Positions 34,627 to 43,399 of a stretch of DNA of 64,000 bases are shown here, one piece after another; the stretch's first letter is position 1, and each line of letters begins with the position of its first letter. The stretch is from Propionibacteriaceae bacterium UBA6238 (lineage in GTDB: Bacteria > Actinomycetota > Actinomycetes > Propionibacteriales > Propionibacteriaceae): contig DJWE01000003.1 of assembly GCA_002441465.1 (NCBI GenBank), positions 1,702 to 65,701 of the forward strand, given 5' to 3'. A program made the translations under genes and the position numbers. The notes under the pieces are model-generated. The model searched no databases. It worked only from the letters and a program-made list of their open reading frames with translations, and had not been told where the DNA came from.

Positions 34627-34719
34627 CGAGCGTCCCGGATCGATCGCGCCACCCCGCTCGCAAGAACTACCCACTGAGAAAGCGGACCGCTCACCCACGC
34701 GGCTGGCCACAATGCCCGG

Positions 34720-36579
34720 GTGGAGAACGCCTTCTTCGTGGTGGTGCTGGTCGTCGCCATCCTCGCCGGCACCGTCCTTGCCCGCCGGTTGGGGTTCCCC
34801 GCGCCTCTGCTGCTGATCGTCACCGGCGTCGCGGCCAGCTTCCTCCCCGGCGTGCCCGAGGTGCACCTGGAGCCGGAGGTCGTGCTGCTCGGCCTGCTGC
34901 CGCCGCTGCTCTACGCCACCGCCGTGCAGACCTCGCTGGTGGACTTCGCCGCCAACAAGCAACCCATCCTGCTGCTCTCGATCGGCTTGGTGGTGTTCAC
35001 CACCGCCGGCGTCGGCCTCGTGGTGCACACCCTGCTCCCTGACGTGGGCTGGGCCGCGGCCTTCGCGATCGGCGCGGTGGTCGCACCACCGGACGCCGTG
35101 TCCGCCACTGCGGTGGCGCGCCGGATCGGGCTGCCGCGCACGGTGGTCACGATCCTGGAGGGCGAGTCGCTGCTGAACGACGCCACCGCGCTGGTCTCGC
35201 TCCGGACGGCGATCGCCGCGATCGGCGCGGGGGTGACCGCGTGGCAGATCGCGGGCGACTTCCTGCTCGCCGCGCTCGGAGGTGCTGCTGTCGGATTCGT
35301 GCTGTTCCGGGTGGTGGCGTGGTTCCGTCCGCGGATCACCGATCCGATTCTGGATACTGCCGTCTCCTTCGTGGTGCCGTTCGCGGCGTATCTCGCCGCG
35401 GAGGAGATCCACGCCTCCGGCGTGCTGGCCGTGGTGGTCGCCGGGCTACTGCTCGGCCACAAGGCCCCGCTGCTGCAGACGGCGAAGTCGCGGATCACCG
35501 AGCGGACGAATTGGAAGACGATCGCCTTCCTGCTGGAGAACCTGGTCTTCTTGCTGATCGGCCTCCAGGCGAAATGGATCGTCGGCGACGTGGTTCGCTC
35601 GGGCGTTCCCGTGGCGCTCGTGGTGGGGGTGTGCCTGGCGACGCTCGGCGCGGTGATCCTCCTGCGGCTGGTCTGGGTGTTCCCGGCCCGTTATCTCCTG
35701 ATCCGGCCCGGCCCCGAGCCGGCGACCGGGCGCCGGCCTCCGGCAGCCAACACGTTCATCCTCGGCTGGGCGGGCATGCGGGGTGTGGTGACCTTGGCCG
35801 CGGCCTTCGTGATTCCGCCGGCGACGCCTTACCGCGAGGTGCTGCTGCTCGCCGCGTTCACGGTCGTGGCCGGCACCTTGTTCATTCAAGGGCTCTCGCT
35901 GCCCTGGCTGGCCAGCCGGCTGCACGTCCGTCCTCCCGACCCGATGGAGGATGCGCTCGCACGGGCCACCTTGCTCCAGCAGGCGTCGAAAGCGGCCGAG
36001 GAGCGTCTCTCCGAACTGGAGTTCGAGGATCCCCATGGCGTGGTGGACCTGATCAAGCAGCGCAGCGAACAGCGCAACTTCGCCGCCTGGGAGCGCCTCG
36101 GGACAGCCGACGACCACGAGACGCCCAGCGAGCTGTACGCCCGGATCCGCACCGACATGATCACCGCGGAGCGGGAGCGCGTCCTGCAGGTGCGCGCCAG
36201 CGGCCAGATCTCCTCGGACGTGGTCGCGGAGGTGCTCGCGATGCTCGACCTCGAGGAGTCGATGATCGACGACACCCAGCCGGAACGAATCGATCCGTCA
36301 GGGCCCGTGCGGCACCAGACCGGGGACAGCTGCGCCGATCTCGAGCGCTATCCGGTCGTGGCGATCGAGGGCGTCCGGGCCTGTCAGCACTGCCTGGACG
36401 AGGGCCTGCGGTGGGTGGCCCTGCGCCAGTGCCTGGAATGCGGTCACATCGGCTGCTGCGACTCCTCACCCGGACGCCACGCCACCGTGCACTTCCGCGA
36501 GACCACGCACCCGGTGATGCAGTCCGCCCAGTCCGACGAGGACTGGCGCTGGTGCTACGTGCATCACACCACCGGGTGA
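34720..36579 (+). CDS. CPA1 Na+/H+ antiporter with C-terminal UBP-type zinc finger
   Basis: 619 residues. Residues 1-400 form about 12 helices with the ion-binding GAVVAPPDAVSATAV and EGESLLNDATALV motifs of CPA1 (NhaP/YjcE). Residues 400-520 are a charged cytoplasmic helical linker (KAAEERLSELEF). The last about 85 residues are a zf-UBP domain: RACQHCLDEG, LRQCLECGHIGCCDSSPGRHATVHFRETTHPVM and CYVHH, a full set of Cys/His ligands. zf-UBP binds ubiquitin C-termini in eukaryotes; its bacterial role is unknown. GTG 34720 start is inferred from the hydrophobic N-terminus. A shorter paralogue without a visible zinc finger starts at 62517. Confidence 0.87.
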   Translation: MENAFFVVVLVVAILAGTVLARRLGFPAPLLLIVTGVAASFLPGVPEVHLEPEVVLLGLLPPLLYATAVQTSLVDFAANKQPILLLSIGLVVFTTAGVGLVVHTLLPDVGWAAAFAIGAVVAPPDAVSATAVARRIGLPRTVVTILEGESLLNDATALVSLRTAIAAIGAGVTAWQIAGDFLLAALGGAAVGFVLFRVVAWFRPRITDPILDTAVSFVVPFAAYLAAEEIHASGVLAVVVAGLLLGHKAPLLQTAKSRITERTNWKTIAFLLENLVFLLIGLQAKWIVGDVVRSGVPVALVVGVCLATLGAVILLRLVWVFPARYLLIRPGPEPATGRRPPAANTFILGWAGMRGVVTLAAAFVIPPATPYREVLLLAAFTVVAGTLFIQGLSLPWLASRLHVRPPDPMEDALARATLLQQASKAAEERLSELEFEDPHGVVDLIKQRSEQRNFAAWERLGTADDHETPSELYARIRTDMITAERERVLQVRASGQISSDVVAEVLAMLDLEESMIDDTQPERIDPSGPVRHQTGDSCADLERYPVVAIEGVRACQHCLDEGLRWVALRQCLECGHIGCCDSSPGRHATVHFRETTHPVMQSAQSDEDWRWCYVHHTTG

Positions 36580-36652
36580 CGCCGTGGCCGCGTCGGTTCC
36601 CCGGAGGTTCGCCGGGCAGTAACCTGCCGGAAAGCCTTCTGGGGGTGGCCGA

Positions 36653-39181
36653 ATGACCAGTGAAGTGATCGCCGATCCGCTCGACCGGACTCGTTTCCCC
36701 ATCGACCCGTGGAGCCTGCGGGAGACGCGCTACGAGGCCGCGGACCTGGGCCGCACCGAGACGCTGTTCTCGGTGGCGAACGGCTATCTCGGCCTACGCG
36801 GAAACGTCGAGGAGGGCCGGGACGCCTACGCGCACGGCACCTTCATCAACGGCTTCCACGAGATCTGGCCGATCCACCATGCCGAGGACGCGTTCGGTTT
36901 CGCCAAGATCGGCCAGACCATCGTGAACGCTCCGGACGCGAAGATCATGCGCCTCTACATCGACGACGAACCGCTCCTGCTGTCGGTGGCCGACCTGCAG
37001 CGCTACGAGCGGGTCTTGTCGTTCCGTGACGGCGTGCTGATCCGCGAGCTGGTCTGGCGCACGCCCTCGGGCAAGCATGTCCAGCTGCGCTCGCGCCGGA
37101 TGGTGTCCCTGGCCGAGCGGCACCTGGCGGTGATGGACTACGAGATCACCCTGCTCGACGCCGACGCTCCGGTGGTGATCAGCTGCGAGATCCTGAACCG
37201 GCAGGACGGCCAGGACGAGTTCCACGTCAATGGCGAGGCGATGGGCTCCGGCTTCGACCCCCGCCGCGCCGCCCAGCTCTCCGGTCGCGTCCTCGAGCCG
37301 CTGCTGAAGTGGGAGGGCGATGGACGCTCGGTGCTCGGCTACCGCGTGGCCGCGTCCGGGATGACGCTGGCCGTCGCGGCCGACCACGCCATCCAGACCA
37401 CCGACGAGTACGAGATTCGTACCCAGATCGACGATGACGTGGCCAAGCAGGTCTTCCGGGTTCAGGGCACGATGGGCACCACCACCCGGATCACCAAGGT
37501 GGTCAGCTACCACACCTCCCGCGTGGTTCCGCCGCTGGAGCTGGTCGATCGGTGCCGGCGCACCCTTGACCGTGCGCGGGAGAACGGCCACCCGGCGATC
37601 TTCGCAGCCCAGCGCGCCTGGCTGGACGAGTTCTGGGAGCGCAGCGACGTGGTCATCGAGGGCCAGCCGGCGTTGCAGCAGGCCGTCCGCTGGAACCTGT
37701 TCCAGCTGATCCAGTCGGCCGCGCGGGCCGAGGGCACCGGCATCCCCGCGAAGGGCATGACGGGTTCGGGCTACGACGGTCACTACTTCTGGGACACCGA
37801 GATCTACGTGCTCCCGTTCCTGACCTACACCTCGCCGGGCTACGCGCGGAACTCGCTGCGGTTCCGGTACACGATGCTGGACGCCGCCCGCCGCCGGGCG
37901 CAGGACGTGAACCAGTCCGGCGCGTTGTATCCGTGGCGCACGATCAACGGGGAGGAGGCCTCGGCCTACTACGCGGCGGGCACCGCGCAGTACCACATCG
38001 ATGCCGACATCTCGCATGCGCTGTCGCAGTACGTAGCGGCCTCCGGCGACCGCGACTTCCTGGCCAGGGAGGGCATCGACGTCCTCGTCGAGACCGCGCG
38101 ATTGTGGGCCGACCTGGGCTTTTGGCGCCGCACGGACGGGGATTCCGGCGCGAACCTGTTCCACATCCACGGCGTCACCGGCCCGGACGAGTACACCGCG
38201 GTGGTCAACGACAACATGTTCACCAACGTGATGGCTCGCGCAAACCTGCGCGCCGCCGTCCGGAGCCTGCGTTGGCTGGCCGAGCACGACGCGGACGCCT
38301 ACGCTCGCGCGCTGATCCGGTTGTCGCTGTCCGAGGGAGAGATCGAGGAGTTCGCCCGCGCGGCGGAGTCGATGCACGTCCCGTTCGACGAGGGGCTGGG
38401 CATCCACCCGCAGGACGCCGACTTCTTGTCCAAGGAGTTGTGGGACCTGCCGAACACGCCGCCGGACAAGCGCCCGCTGCTGCTGCACTACCACCCGCTG
38501 GTGATCTACCGGCACCAGGTGCTGAAGCAGGCCGACGTGGTGCTGGCGCTCTATCTGCAAGGCGATGAGTTCACCCTCGAGCAGAAGCGGGCGGACTTCG
38601 ACTACTACGATCCGCTCACCACGGGCGACTCCACGCTGTCCGCGGTGGTTCAGTCGATCATCGCCGCGGAGGTGGGCTACGCGGAGTTGGCCGAGCGCTA
38701 CTTCAACACCGCGCTGTGGGTCGACCTCGCCGACCTGCACCACAACACCGACGCGGGCGTGCACGTCGCCTCGCTCGGCGGGCTGTGGCAGGCGCTGGTG
38801 GCCGGTTTCGGCGGACTGCGCGACTACCTGTCGGTGTGGTCGTTCGACCCGCGCCTGCCCGCGGGCTGGTCCTCGCTCACTTTCCCGCTCACCTTGCAGG
38901 GCAATCGGCTGCGGGTGAAGGTGGAGCACGCCCAGGTCACCTTCGCCCTTGAAACCGGGACCGAGCCGTCCCTTTCCCTGGTCGTACAGGGACGCGAGGT
39001 CGTGGTCACCCGGGGCACGTCCTTGGTGGTGCCGCTGGAGCCGCCGCCGCTGCTGCTCGGGCGGCCCTCCGTCCGCGACATCGTCGGCGCCGTGCGCGAG
39101 GACGGCTCGGTGATGCAGGCGACCGTCCCCGCCCATCCGATCATGACGGACGCGGACGGGAGCGTCGGGCTGCTGCCCTGA
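36653..39181 (+). CDS. Glycoside hydrolase family 65 (disaccharide phosphorylase)
   Basis: 842 residues, full length for GH65. The N-terminal beta-sandwich starts TLFSVANGYLGLRGNVEEG. The (alpha/alpha)6 barrel holds GSGYDGHYFWDTEIYVLPF and FHIHGVTGPDEYTAVVNDN, with general acid Glu513. The downstream HYHPLVIYRHQVLKQADVVLAL and TTGDSTLSAVVQSI segments are the phosphate-binding region, so it is a phosphorylase rather than a hydrolase. Maltose, trehalose, kojibiose or nigerose phosphorylases cannot be separated by eye. It sits alone here; a GH13 enzyme and LacI-controlled glucosidase lie elsewhere in the window. Confidence 0.9.
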   Translation: MTSEVIADPLDRTRFPIDPWSLRETRYEAADLGRTETLFSVANGYLGLRGNVEEGRDAYAHGTFINGFHEIWPIHHAEDAFGFAKIGQTIVNAPDAKIMRLYIDDEPLLLSVADLQRYERVLSFRDGVLIRELVWRTPSGKHVQLRSRRMVSLAERHLAVMDYEITLLDADAPVVISCEILNRQDGQDEFHVNGEAMGSGFDPRRAAQLSGRVLEPLLKWEGDGRSVLGYRVAASGMTLAVAADHAIQTTDEYEIRTQIDDDVAKQVFRVQGTMGTTTRITKVVSYHTSRVVPPLELVDRCRRTLDRARENGHPAIFAAQRAWLDEFWERSDVVIEGQPALQQAVRWNLFQLIQSAARAEGTGIPAKGMTGSGYDGHYFWDTEIYVLPFLTYTSPGYARNSLRFRYTMLDAARRRAQDVNQSGALYPWRTINGEEASAYYAAGTAQYHIDADISHALSQYVAASGDRDFLAREGIDVLVETARLWADLGFWRRTDGDSGANLFHIHGVTGPDEYTAVVNDNMFTNVMARANLRAAVRSLRWLAEHDADAYARALIRLSLSEGEIEEFARAAESMHVPFDEGLGIHPQDADFLSKELWDLPNTPPDKRPLLLHYHPLVIYRHQVLKQADVVLALYLQGDEFTLEQKRADFDYYDPLTTGDSTLSAVVQSIIAAEVGYAELAERYFNTALWVDLADLHHNTDAGVHVASLGGLWQALVAGFGGLRDYLSVWSFDPRLPAGWSSLTFPLTLQGNRLRVKVEHAQVTFALETGTEPSLSLVVQGREVVVTRGTSLVVPLEPPPLLLGRPSVRDIVGAVREDGSVMQATVPAHPIMTDADGSVGLLP

Positions 39182-39238
39182 GCCCGGCCGACGCCGGACC
39201 TCCGAGAGAGCCCGCTCCGGGCGTGTCAGACTGACGCC

Positions 39239-39658
39239 GTGGATCCCCGGTTCCGATTCAGCTCCGACCTCGCCGACATTGACCGAGCGCAGGTGCACGC
39301 CTGGTTGAGCGAGCAGTCGTACTGGGCGCAAGGACGTCCTCGGGAGCTCCAGGAGCAGGCCATCGACGGTTCGGCGAATTTCGCGGTGATCGACACCGGG
39401 ACGTCTCGTCAGGTCGCCCACGCCCGCGTCGTCACCGACCGGGCCACCTTCGCGTGGTTGTGCGACGTGTTCGTCGATCCGGCCGTCCGAGGGCTCGGCG
39501 TGGGGGTCGGGCTGATCACCGGCGTGGTGGCCGCGATCGATTCCTGGGGCTTGCGCCGCACCGTCTTGTGCACCCGCGACGCTCACGGCCTCTACGCCCG
39601 GTTCGGTTTCGAGGCGCTCAACGGCTCGCCGCGCTGGATGGTCCGCGGCGCGCCGTAG
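39239..39658 (+). CDS. GNAT N-acetyltransferase
   Basis: 139 residues, GNAT fold. The pyrophosphate-binding motif A is VDPAVRGLGVGVGLITGVVAAI, followed by RRTVLCTRDAHGLYARFGFEAL, the family C-terminal strand. The N-terminal YWAQGRPRELQEQAI resembles ElaA/YjcF-like acetyltransferases. The substrate is unknown. Start GTG 39239 lacks a strong ribosome site, so the exact start is uncertain. It is separated by 57 bases from the preceding GH65 gene. Confidence 0.82.
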   Translation: MDPRFRFSSDLADIDRAQVHAWLSEQSYWAQGRPRELQEQAIDGSANFAVIDTGTSRQVAHARVVTDRATFAWLCDVFVDPAVRGLGVGVGLITGVVAAIDSWGLRRTVLCTRDAHGLYARFGFEALNGSPRWMVRGAP

Positions 39659-39704
39659 CCCGTCGCGGAGGCGTCCCGGGAATCGCGGCGGCGGCCCGTC
39701 CCGC

Positions 39705-40937
39705 TCAGCCCAGAACCCAGGCGTGCGGCCCCACGCGGAGGGGCCCGTTCACGCCGGGCAGGTCGACCGGCTCGTCGGCGGCGTTCAGGCCGAGGGTGAG
39801 CCGCTGCGCGCCGCCGTCGAGGTCGATGGCAATGGCGTCACTCGTGACCGCGCCCACCGACATCCCCGCCCAGGCCAGCCACGGATGGGTGCGGCGCAGG
39901 TGGATCAGCCGGCGCTCCAGCTCGTAGGTCTGCCGGCCGAACTCCGCCAGCCCGGAGGGGTCCTCGGGGAAAGCCGGACGCACCGCGTCGTCCCCACCCG
40001 GGCCGTCGGTCTTCTCGCCGGTGAACCCCTGCTCGTCGCCGGCGTAGATCGAGGGCACCCCCGGCAACAACAGGAGCAGGGCGTGCGCCAGCGGCAGGTC
40101 TCGCGGATCGGTGAGCTTGGTCGCGATCCGGGTCGTGTCGTGGTTGCCGATGAAGTTCAGCGGACGGAACCGTCCGGCGAACTGGGCGTGCCTGCCCAGC
40201 GTCCAGGCGAGTTCGTGGAAGTTGCGATCGTTCAGCGAGCTCCAGACCGCCTTCCACAGCTCGTACTCGGTGAGGGAGTCGACGCCGGAGCGAGCGACGA
40301 AGTCGGGGTAGTCGCCGTGGATCACCTCGCCGAGGATCCAGGCGTCGGCGTGGGCTGCGCGCACGCGCGCGACGATCGGACGCCAGGCGTCCGGCCCCGG
40401 CGCGTAGGCCGCGTCGAGCCGCCAGCCGTCGATCCCCAGGTCGAGCCAGTGGTTCATCACGTCCACGACGTAGTCCTGCACGGCGGGATGGTCCAGGTTC
40501 AGCTCGACCAGGTCGAGGTTGCCCTCGAAGCCGCGCGGGTACTCGCCCACCCAGCGGATCCAGCTGCCCGCCTCGGACCGCGGGCCGCCGTCCAGTGCGC
40601 GGCGGACGATCTCGTGTTCGTGCGAGACGTGGTTGAACACGCCGTCCAGCAGAACCCGGATGCCCCGCCGCTTCGCTTGGCCGACCAGCTCGGCGAAGTC
40701 GGCCGAGTCGCCCAGGCGCGGGTCGATCCGGTAGTGGTCGAGCGTGTCGTAGCCGTGCGTGCGGGACGCGAAGACCGGCCCCAGCAGCAGCCCGTTGGCG
40801 CCGAGTTCGATCACGTAGTCGAGCCAGTTGGTGAGCCGCCACAGCCGATGCTCGACGTGGTCGATCGCCTCGCGCTCGGCGCCGACGAACCCCAGCGGGT
40901 AGCAGTGCCACCAGATCGTGCCGTCCGTCCAACTCAT
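39705..40937 (-). CDS. GH13 alpha-amylase-family glycosidase
   Basis: 410 residues, compact GH13 barrel. Catalytic residues are Asp175 (DGWRLDAAY), Glu204 (WILGEVI) and Asp267 (FIGNHDTTR), with VLLDGVFNHVS supplying region I. It is shorter than oligo-1,6-glucosidases and ends in a small beta-domain. No signal peptide, so a cytoplasmic alpha-glucosidase or transglycosidase is likely. It is divergent from a TetR gene with a nested palindrome between them, suggesting an inducer-controlled sugar enzyme. Substrate is not determined. Confidence 0.87.
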   Translation of the reverse strand: MSWTDGTIWWHCYPLGFVGAEREAIDHVEHRLWRLTNWLDYVIELGANGLLLGPVFASRTHGYDTLDHYRIDPRLGDSADFAELVGQAKRRGIRVLLDGVFNHVSHEHEIVRRALDGGPRSEAGSWIRWVGEYPRGFEGNLDLVELNLDHPAVQDYVVDVMNHWLDLGIDGWRLDAAYAPGPDAWRPIVARVRAAHADAWILGEVIHGDYPDFVARSGVDSLTEYELWKAVWSSLNDRNFHELAWTLGRHAQFAGRFRPLNFIGNHDTTRIATKLTDPRDLPLAHALLLLLPGVPSIYAGDEQGFTGEKTDGPGGDDAVRPAFPEDPSGLAEFGRQTYELERRLIHLRRTHPWLAWAGMSVGAVTSDAIAIDLDGGAQRLTLGLNAADEPVDLPGVNGPLRVGPHAWVLG

Positions 40938-40969
40938 CCCGGCCTCCTAAGTGAGTGATCCTCAATACA

Positions 40970-40992
40970 GTTACTGACTGTAACTCAGTAAC
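40970..40992. promoter_or_regulatory. Nested palindrome between GH13 and TetR genes
   Basis: GTTACTGA (40970-40977) and TCAGTAAC (40985-40992) form a perfect 8-bp inverted repeat around CTGTAAC. An overlapping AGTTAC/GTAACT palindrome shares the left half, so two repressor-dimer registers are possible. It lies five bases from the likely TetR start. Confidence 0.75.
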
Positions 40993-40996
40993 GGCT

Positions 40997-41635
40997 ATGC
41001 TGTCCACCATGAGATCCCAGGATCGACACGCGCGACAACGGCTGAGCCCTCAGGCGCGCACCGATGCGATCCTCGCCGCGGCCACCTCTGCCTTCACCGC
41101 CGCTACCTACGACCAGGTCTCGGTGAGCGCCATCGCGGCCGCTGCCGCGGCGTCCGAAGCCCTGGTCTACCGGTACTTCGAGAACAAGCCCGGCCTCTAC
41201 ACGGCCGTGGTCCGGCTCCAGTTCGAGCGGCTCGCCGCCCGCCAGGAGGAGGTGGTGGCGCGCCTGGACCCCAACACATCCTCCCGCGACCTGGTTCGGC
41301 TCACCATCGAGGCCGTGCTCGATCATGTGAAGACCCTTCGCGCAGCCTGGGCGTCGCCGTTCTTCACCGGCGCCTACGAGCCGGCAGCCGTGCAGGACCT
41401 GCGCCGGCAGTACCGCCGGGACTTCGCCGCCGGCCTCGCCGAGCGCCTGGACAACCCCGACTACCGGCGGGCGCAGCTCGCGATCGTCGGCTTCCTCGGC
41501 TACCTCGGCGCCGCCGCGCAGCAGTGGGTGGACGACGGCTGCCCCGCCGCCGATCGCGGCCCGCTCGTCGAGGCGGCCCTCGGAGCGCTCCAGGGCGCTC
41601 TCGGCGACTGGGGCTCGCTGCGTCCGCCCACCTGA
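40997..41635 (+). CDS. TetR family regulator
   Basis: About 212 residues. The helix-turn-helix is ARTDAILAAATSAFTAATYDQVSVSAIAAAAAASEALVYRYFENK, the usual ALVYRYFENK end. The ligand half carries LRAAWASPFFTGAYEPAA and a TetR_C-like end. Translation may begin at ATG 40997 (or ATG 41009) immediately after the nested operator, giving a leaderless mRNA and autoregulation. It is divergent from the GH13 gene, its probable target. An additional in-frame start at 40955 would lie upstream of the operator and is rejected. Confidence 0.88.
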   Translation: MLSTMRSQDRHARQRLSPQARTDAILAAATSAFTAATYDQVSVSAIAAAAAASEALVYRYFENKPGLYTAVVRLQFERLAARQEEVVARLDPNTSSRDLVRLTIEAVLDHVKTLRAAWASPFFTGAYEPAAVQDLRRQYRRDFAAGLAERLDNPDYRRAQLAIVGFLGYLGAAAQQWVDDGCPAADRGPLVEAALGALQGALGDWGSLRPPT

Positions 41636-41700
41636 GCAGCTACCGGAAGACACTCCCGGGCCACGGGCCACCGGTCGCGACGACCGTCTAGCCTGCAGAC

Positions 41701-42519
41701 ATGACCTTCTCGATCGTGGCCACGGACGGGACCAGCTGGGGCGTAGCCGTGGCGTCGAAGTTCCTCGCAGTGGGCTCCGCCGTTCCCGCTGCCATCGCCG
41801 GCATCGGTGCGATCGCCACCCAGGCGGACGCGAACGTCGCCTACAAGCCCGAAGGGCTCGCGCTGCTCGATGCCGGGCTGAGCGCAGCGGAGACACTCGC
41901 CGCCCTGCTCGCCGAGGACGAGGGCCGTGACCACCGCCAGGTCGGCATCGTGGACGCATCCGGCACCGCCGCCTCCCACACCGGCTCGGCCTGCTTCGAC
42001 TGGGCCGGCGGACGCACCGGCGACGGCTACGCCATCCAGGGCAACATCCTCCTCGGCGAGCAGGTAGTGGCGGCCGTCGAGAGCACATGGCTGGCCGGCG
42101 ACCCGGCGTCCCCGCTGGCGCACCGCCTGCTGACCGCTCTCGCCGCGGGCGATGCGGCCGGCGGCGACAAGCGAGGCCGGCAGTCGGCCGCGCTGCTGGT
42201 CGTCCGCGACGGCGCCGGCTACGGCGGGCGCGATGACGTCGCGGTCGACCTGCGCGTAGACGACCATCCGGCGCCGATCTCCGAACTGGCCCGACTGCTC
42301 GACCTGAACGACCTCTACCTGACCGCCTCCACCGAGGCCGAGAAGGTGTCCGTCACGCCGGAGTTGGCCGCTGAGCTCCAGCGGCTCGTCGAACGCGCCG
42401 GGCATCCGGACCTCGCCGCGTGGGTGGGCACCGAGAACTACGAGATGCGAGTGGCCCCCGACGGCGCCTGGATCGACGCGAAGGTGCTGGCGATCCTGCG
42501 CGACGGAACCGTGCGGTGA
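41701..42519 (+). CDS. DUF1028 (Ntn-hydrolase-like) protein
   Basis: 272 residues. The N-terminal MTFSIVATDGTSWGVAVASKFLAVG, with FSIVA leading into strands, and QGNILLG in the middle, match the DUF1028 family, predicted to have the Ntn-hydrolase fold. The family is associated with amino-acid or peptide catabolism in some genomes but no activity has been fixed. The C-terminal about 60 residues, ending WIDAKVLAIL, are the small peptidoglycan-binding-like extension seen in some members. It stands between the TetR gene and a DUF4386 membrane protein. Confidence 0.82.
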   Translation: MTFSIVATDGTSWGVAVASKFLAVGSAVPAAIAGIGAIATQADANVAYKPEGLALLDAGLSAAETLAALLAEDEGRDHRQVGIVDASGTAASHTGSACFDWAGGRTGDGYAIQGNILLGEQVVAAVESTWLAGDPASPLAHRLLTALAAGDAAGGDKRGRQSAALLVVRDGAGYGGRDDVAVDLRVDDHPAPISELARLLDLNDLYLTASTEAEKVSVTPELAAELQRLVERAGHPDLAAWVGTENYEMRVAPDGAWIDAKVLAILRDGTVR

Positions 42520-42537
42520 GCCACGGCCGGCGCCTCG

Positions 42538-43284
42538 TCACACGGCGGGCTGCGCACGGCGCACCCGGGCGCGCAGCACCAGCCAGACGGTGAAGGCGAA
42601 CTCGCCGACGACGGACGGGATCATCACCATCACCAGAAAGCCGTCGGACCAGGCCTCGTAGTCGGCCAGCGCCAGGTGGGCGACGGTGTCGATGACGTAG
42701 GCGGCGCCGGCGATCATCAGGATGGCCGCCAGCCAGACCGGGCCTGCTGAACGACGCAGCAGGACCCCGACCACCAACAGGTGCACTCCGAAGGCGGCCA
42801 GGCCGATGACCCAGGTCAGGTCGAAGGCCTGCAGGGCCAGCAGGACGGCGTCCGGGTGGGAGTCGCCGAAGGCGTCGGGGTGGTTGGTCAGCCACAAGGC
42901 GACGTACAGCCCGGACAGCGCGGCCCCCAGGATCACGGCGTAGGCGAGCCGCATCCAGGCGGCCAGCAGCGACAGATCGGCGCCGACCGGACGAAACACG
43001 ACGTGGAGTGCCCAGGCCACGGCGACGTCGGCGACCATGATGATCACGAAGGCGATGGCCCCGAGGCGGAAGGACTGCTCCTGCTCGGCCAGCGCCCGGG
43101 CGGTGCCGACGGCGTCGCCAGGGTCGAGGACTGACCCCAAGGCCATGAAGTTCGCGAAGATCGCGAGCACGAAGATCGCCAGGTAGCCGATCGCGGCAAG
43201 GCCGGCCGCCCGCTGTTCGGTCGTGCGCCCGTTGCCGGTGCGGGGAGCGTCCGCCCCGGTCGTGGAGGTGGCGATGGTGGTCAT
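42538..43284 (-). CDS. DUF4386 membrane protein
   Basis: 248 residues with seven or eight hydrophobic segments and a soluble N-terminal Thr/Arg stretch. GYLAIFVLAIFANFMALGSVLDPGD and LGAALSGLYVALWLTNHPDAF fit DUF4386, a family of membrane proteins of unknown function. It is divergent from a TetR regulator with a long inverted repeat between, so it is likely repressed by that protein. A drug-resistance or membrane-stress function is possible but not shown. Confidence 0.8.
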   Translation of the reverse strand: MTTIATSTTGADAPRTGNGRTTEQRAAGLAAIGYLAIFVLAIFANFMALGSVLDPGDAVGTARALAEQEQSFRLGAIAFVIIMVADVAVAWALHVVFRPVGADLSLLAAWMRLAYAVILGAALSGLYVALWLTNHPDAFGDSHPDAVLLALQAFDLTWVIGLAAFGVHLLVVGVLLRRSAGPVWLAAILMIAGAAYVIDTVAHLALADYEAWSDGFLVMVMIPSVVGEFAFTVWLVLRARVRRAQPAV

Positions 43285-43317
43285 CCGGGTTCTCCTGTCG
43301 GTGGGTGTGTCACCATG

Positions 43318-43370
43318 AAAACTTACGACGTATGGAATGATCTCGATGCTAGAAGTACGGTGTAAGTTTT
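43318..43370. promoter_or_regulatory. Widely spaced inverted operator pair
   Basis: AAAACTTAC (43318-43326) and GTAAGTTTT (43362-43370) are perfectly inverted. Extended, ACTTACGACGTA and its reverse-complement partner ACTTACACCGTA agree at 10 of 12 positions, centres 35 bp apart. This pair lies between the divergent DUF4386 and TetR genes. Confidence 0.7.
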
Positions 43371-43399
43371 GTCAAGAAGAGAGCTCGGAGGAACGACAC

